Origin: Planctomycetaceae bacterium
GTDB lineage: Bacteria > Planctomycetota > Planctomycetia > Pirellulales > Thermoguttaceae
Length of the DNA: 6,463 nucleotides
Reading direction: 5' to 3'
NCBI GenBank assembly: GCA_031283515.1
Contig: JAITBS010000553.1
Span: 1 to 6,463 of the forward strand
The notes beneath the pieces are model-generated. The model worked only from the letters and a program-made list of their open reading frames with translations. It was not told the DNA's origin and ran no database searches. This document shows positions 5,388 through 6,463 of this stretch, in pieces. Within the stretch, counting starts at the first letter, position 1, and the number at the start of each line of letters is the position of its first letter. The position numbers and the translations under genes were made by a program.

Positions 5388-6419
5388 ATGAAAACAGCAT
5401 TTACTCTTGTTGAATTACTGGTTGTGATTGCAATCATTGGAGTTTTGATTGCATTGATTCTTCCCGCAGTTCAGGCGGCACGCGAAGCCGCACGACGTAT
5501 GTCCTGTACGAATAACCTAAAACAATTCGGTATTGCGGTACATAATTACCATGATACCACCGGAAATCTTGTACCGGAAAGTCTGAATGACACGTCGGAA
5601 TGGGCGGAAAAAACGGTCAGTTTCCGTGTGCGTCTTTTGCCGTTTATCGAACAATCCGCTATTCGTACTATGATTGCCGAAAAAAATAGTTTTGCGGATA
5701 TTGAATTTTTGTCCCAACAACGAATTTCATTTTTTCTTTGTCCGAGTTGTTCGGAAGTCTATCAAAACTTTACAGGTTCACCTGATCCTGACGGTAAATT
5801 TACGTCTCATTATTTTGGAATTGCCGGCGCACTTGGAATCAATTCTGCAACGGGAAATCAATACAGAACCGATTCTTTGAAAACGGTTTTTACTGGAACG
5901 GGTCCTTTTGCCAACACCGGAGCCATTTTCTATAACAGCCGTATTTCTTTTGCTGCTATTACTGATGGGACATCGAACACTTTTTTAATTGGCGAAATAT
6001 CGTGGAATGGTTACGGCGGTTACCAAAATTGGACACGAGGCACAACACCAAACGATGGTTCTGTTCCATATTTTCCGATAGGCAGTCTTGATGGTACTGC
6101 ATTGACCAGTGTCAAAGGTATTGCGGAAAAGTGGGCAATCAATGCCGGAAAACGACTTGAACCACTCGCTGAAATTTCACAAGATTATTGGAACGAATCG
6201 ACACAAGCATTAGAAACAGTAGGATTGATAGCCGGTTCCGGTGTTGAAGCTTATATGAGTGCCGGTCATGGAGTTTCCGGTTTTGGCAGCAACCATTCCG
6301 GCGGAGCGAATTTTGTTCGTTGCGATGGTTCTGTCCGGTTCGTTAGCGAAACAACTTCAACAACTATTCTTATGAGTCTCGCAAGCCGTGACGGTAATGA
6401 AATAATAACGTTACCGTAA
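5388..6419 (+). CDS. DUF1559 family prepilin-like protein B (canonical H-X9-DG)
   Basis: This 343-residue paralogue of the protein encoded at 12-998 has a very short leader, Met-Lys-Thr-Ala4, before Phe5-Thr-Leu-Val-Glu9 and a hydrophobic helix to about residue 26. It continues into PAVQAAREAARRMSC, FLCPSC (116-121), ITDGTSNT (191-198) and a complete C-terminal H303-SGGANFVRC-D313-G314 motif. The residue before the expected cleavage site is Ala, not the usual Gly; the leader is otherwise normal, with one positive charge. Protein A also ends with a related tail (both finish in Leu-Pro). It has a longer segment before the H-X9-DG motif than protein A. The start at 5388 is the only one that keeps the prepilin signal intact; the preceding 12 bases are AT-rich with no Shine-Dalgarno. 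The family is expected to be anchored in the inner membrane and face outward; its role is unknown. Confidence 0.95.
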   Translation: MKTAFTLVELLVVIAIIGVLIALILPAVQAAREAARRMSCTNNLKQFGIAVHNYHDTTGNLVPESLNDTSEWAEKTVSFRVRLLPFIEQSAIRTMIAEKNSFADIEFLSQQRISFFLCPSCSEVYQNFTGSPDPDGKFTSHYFGIAGALGINSATGNQYRTDSLKTVFTGTGPFANTGAIFYNSRISFAAITDGTSNTFLIGEISWNGYGGYQNWTRGTTPNDGSVPYFPIGSLDGTALTSVKGIAEKWAINAGKRLEPLAEISQDYWNESTQALETVGLIAGSGVEAYMSAGHGVSGFGSNHSGGANFVRCDGSVRFVSETTSTTILMSLASRDGNEIITLP

Positions 6420-6446
6420 TTGCTTTTCCTTGCTAACAGCCCATTT

Positions 6447-6463
6447 TATTAACTAACAACTCA
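6447..6463 (+). repeat. Possible start of another heptamer array at the window edge
   Basis: TATTAACTAA at 6447-6456 matches ten bases of the CTATTAACTAAA block seen three times upstream, and the last bases (CAACTCA) are compatible with degenerate units. The window ends before periodicity can be tested. The preceding bases from 6420 contain no gene or clear terminator. Confidence 0.35.

Overview
This window looks like a piece of a planctomycete (phylum Planctomycetota) chromosome of moderate GC. The best evidence is a pair of DUF1559 pseudopilin-like proteins, whose N-terminal helix and C-terminal H-X9-DG motif are a hallmark of that phylum. None of the four genes has a convincing Shine-Dalgarno sequence, which fits. 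The species cannot be named from the sequence.

Layout, all on the + strand: (1) 12-998, DUF1559 protein A. (2) 999-1225, a gene-free stretch with a heptamer repeat array, a GC-rich inverted repeat around CGTAAGCG, and an AT-rich leader with a possible promoter. (3) 1226-1924, an ABC ATPase of the LolD/MacB/YbbA type. (4) 1925-2064, a heptamer array arranged as a long inverted repeat running from the ATPase stop codon to the next start codon. (5) 2065-5262, a large 10-TM FtsX/MacB-type permease with two extracytoplasmic domains. (6) 5263-5387, a second heptamer inverted-repeat element in the opposite orientation. (7) 5388-6419, DUF1559 protein B. (8) 6420-6463, a short tail that may begin another array.

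The ATPase and permease most likely form one type VII ABC transporter. Such systems couple cytoplasmic ATP hydrolysis to movement of periplasmic domains, for lipoprotein handling, efflux or release of envelope substrates; the substrate here cannot be read from sequence. The DUF1559 proteins should be processed by a prepilin peptidase and sit at the inner membrane facing outward. No functional link between them and the transporter is shown, only adjacency.

The most unusual content is intergenic. All three complete gaps carry arrays of a degenerate 7-bp unit, CTATYMA or its reverse complement, with strict 7-bp spacing. Each array lies next to a CGYAAGCG core. In two gaps the arrays face each other and form 26-30 bp inverted repeats. 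The two copies align over 30 bp in opposite orientations, so they look like members of a dispersed, possibly mobile, repeat family with potential effects on RNA structure and translation.
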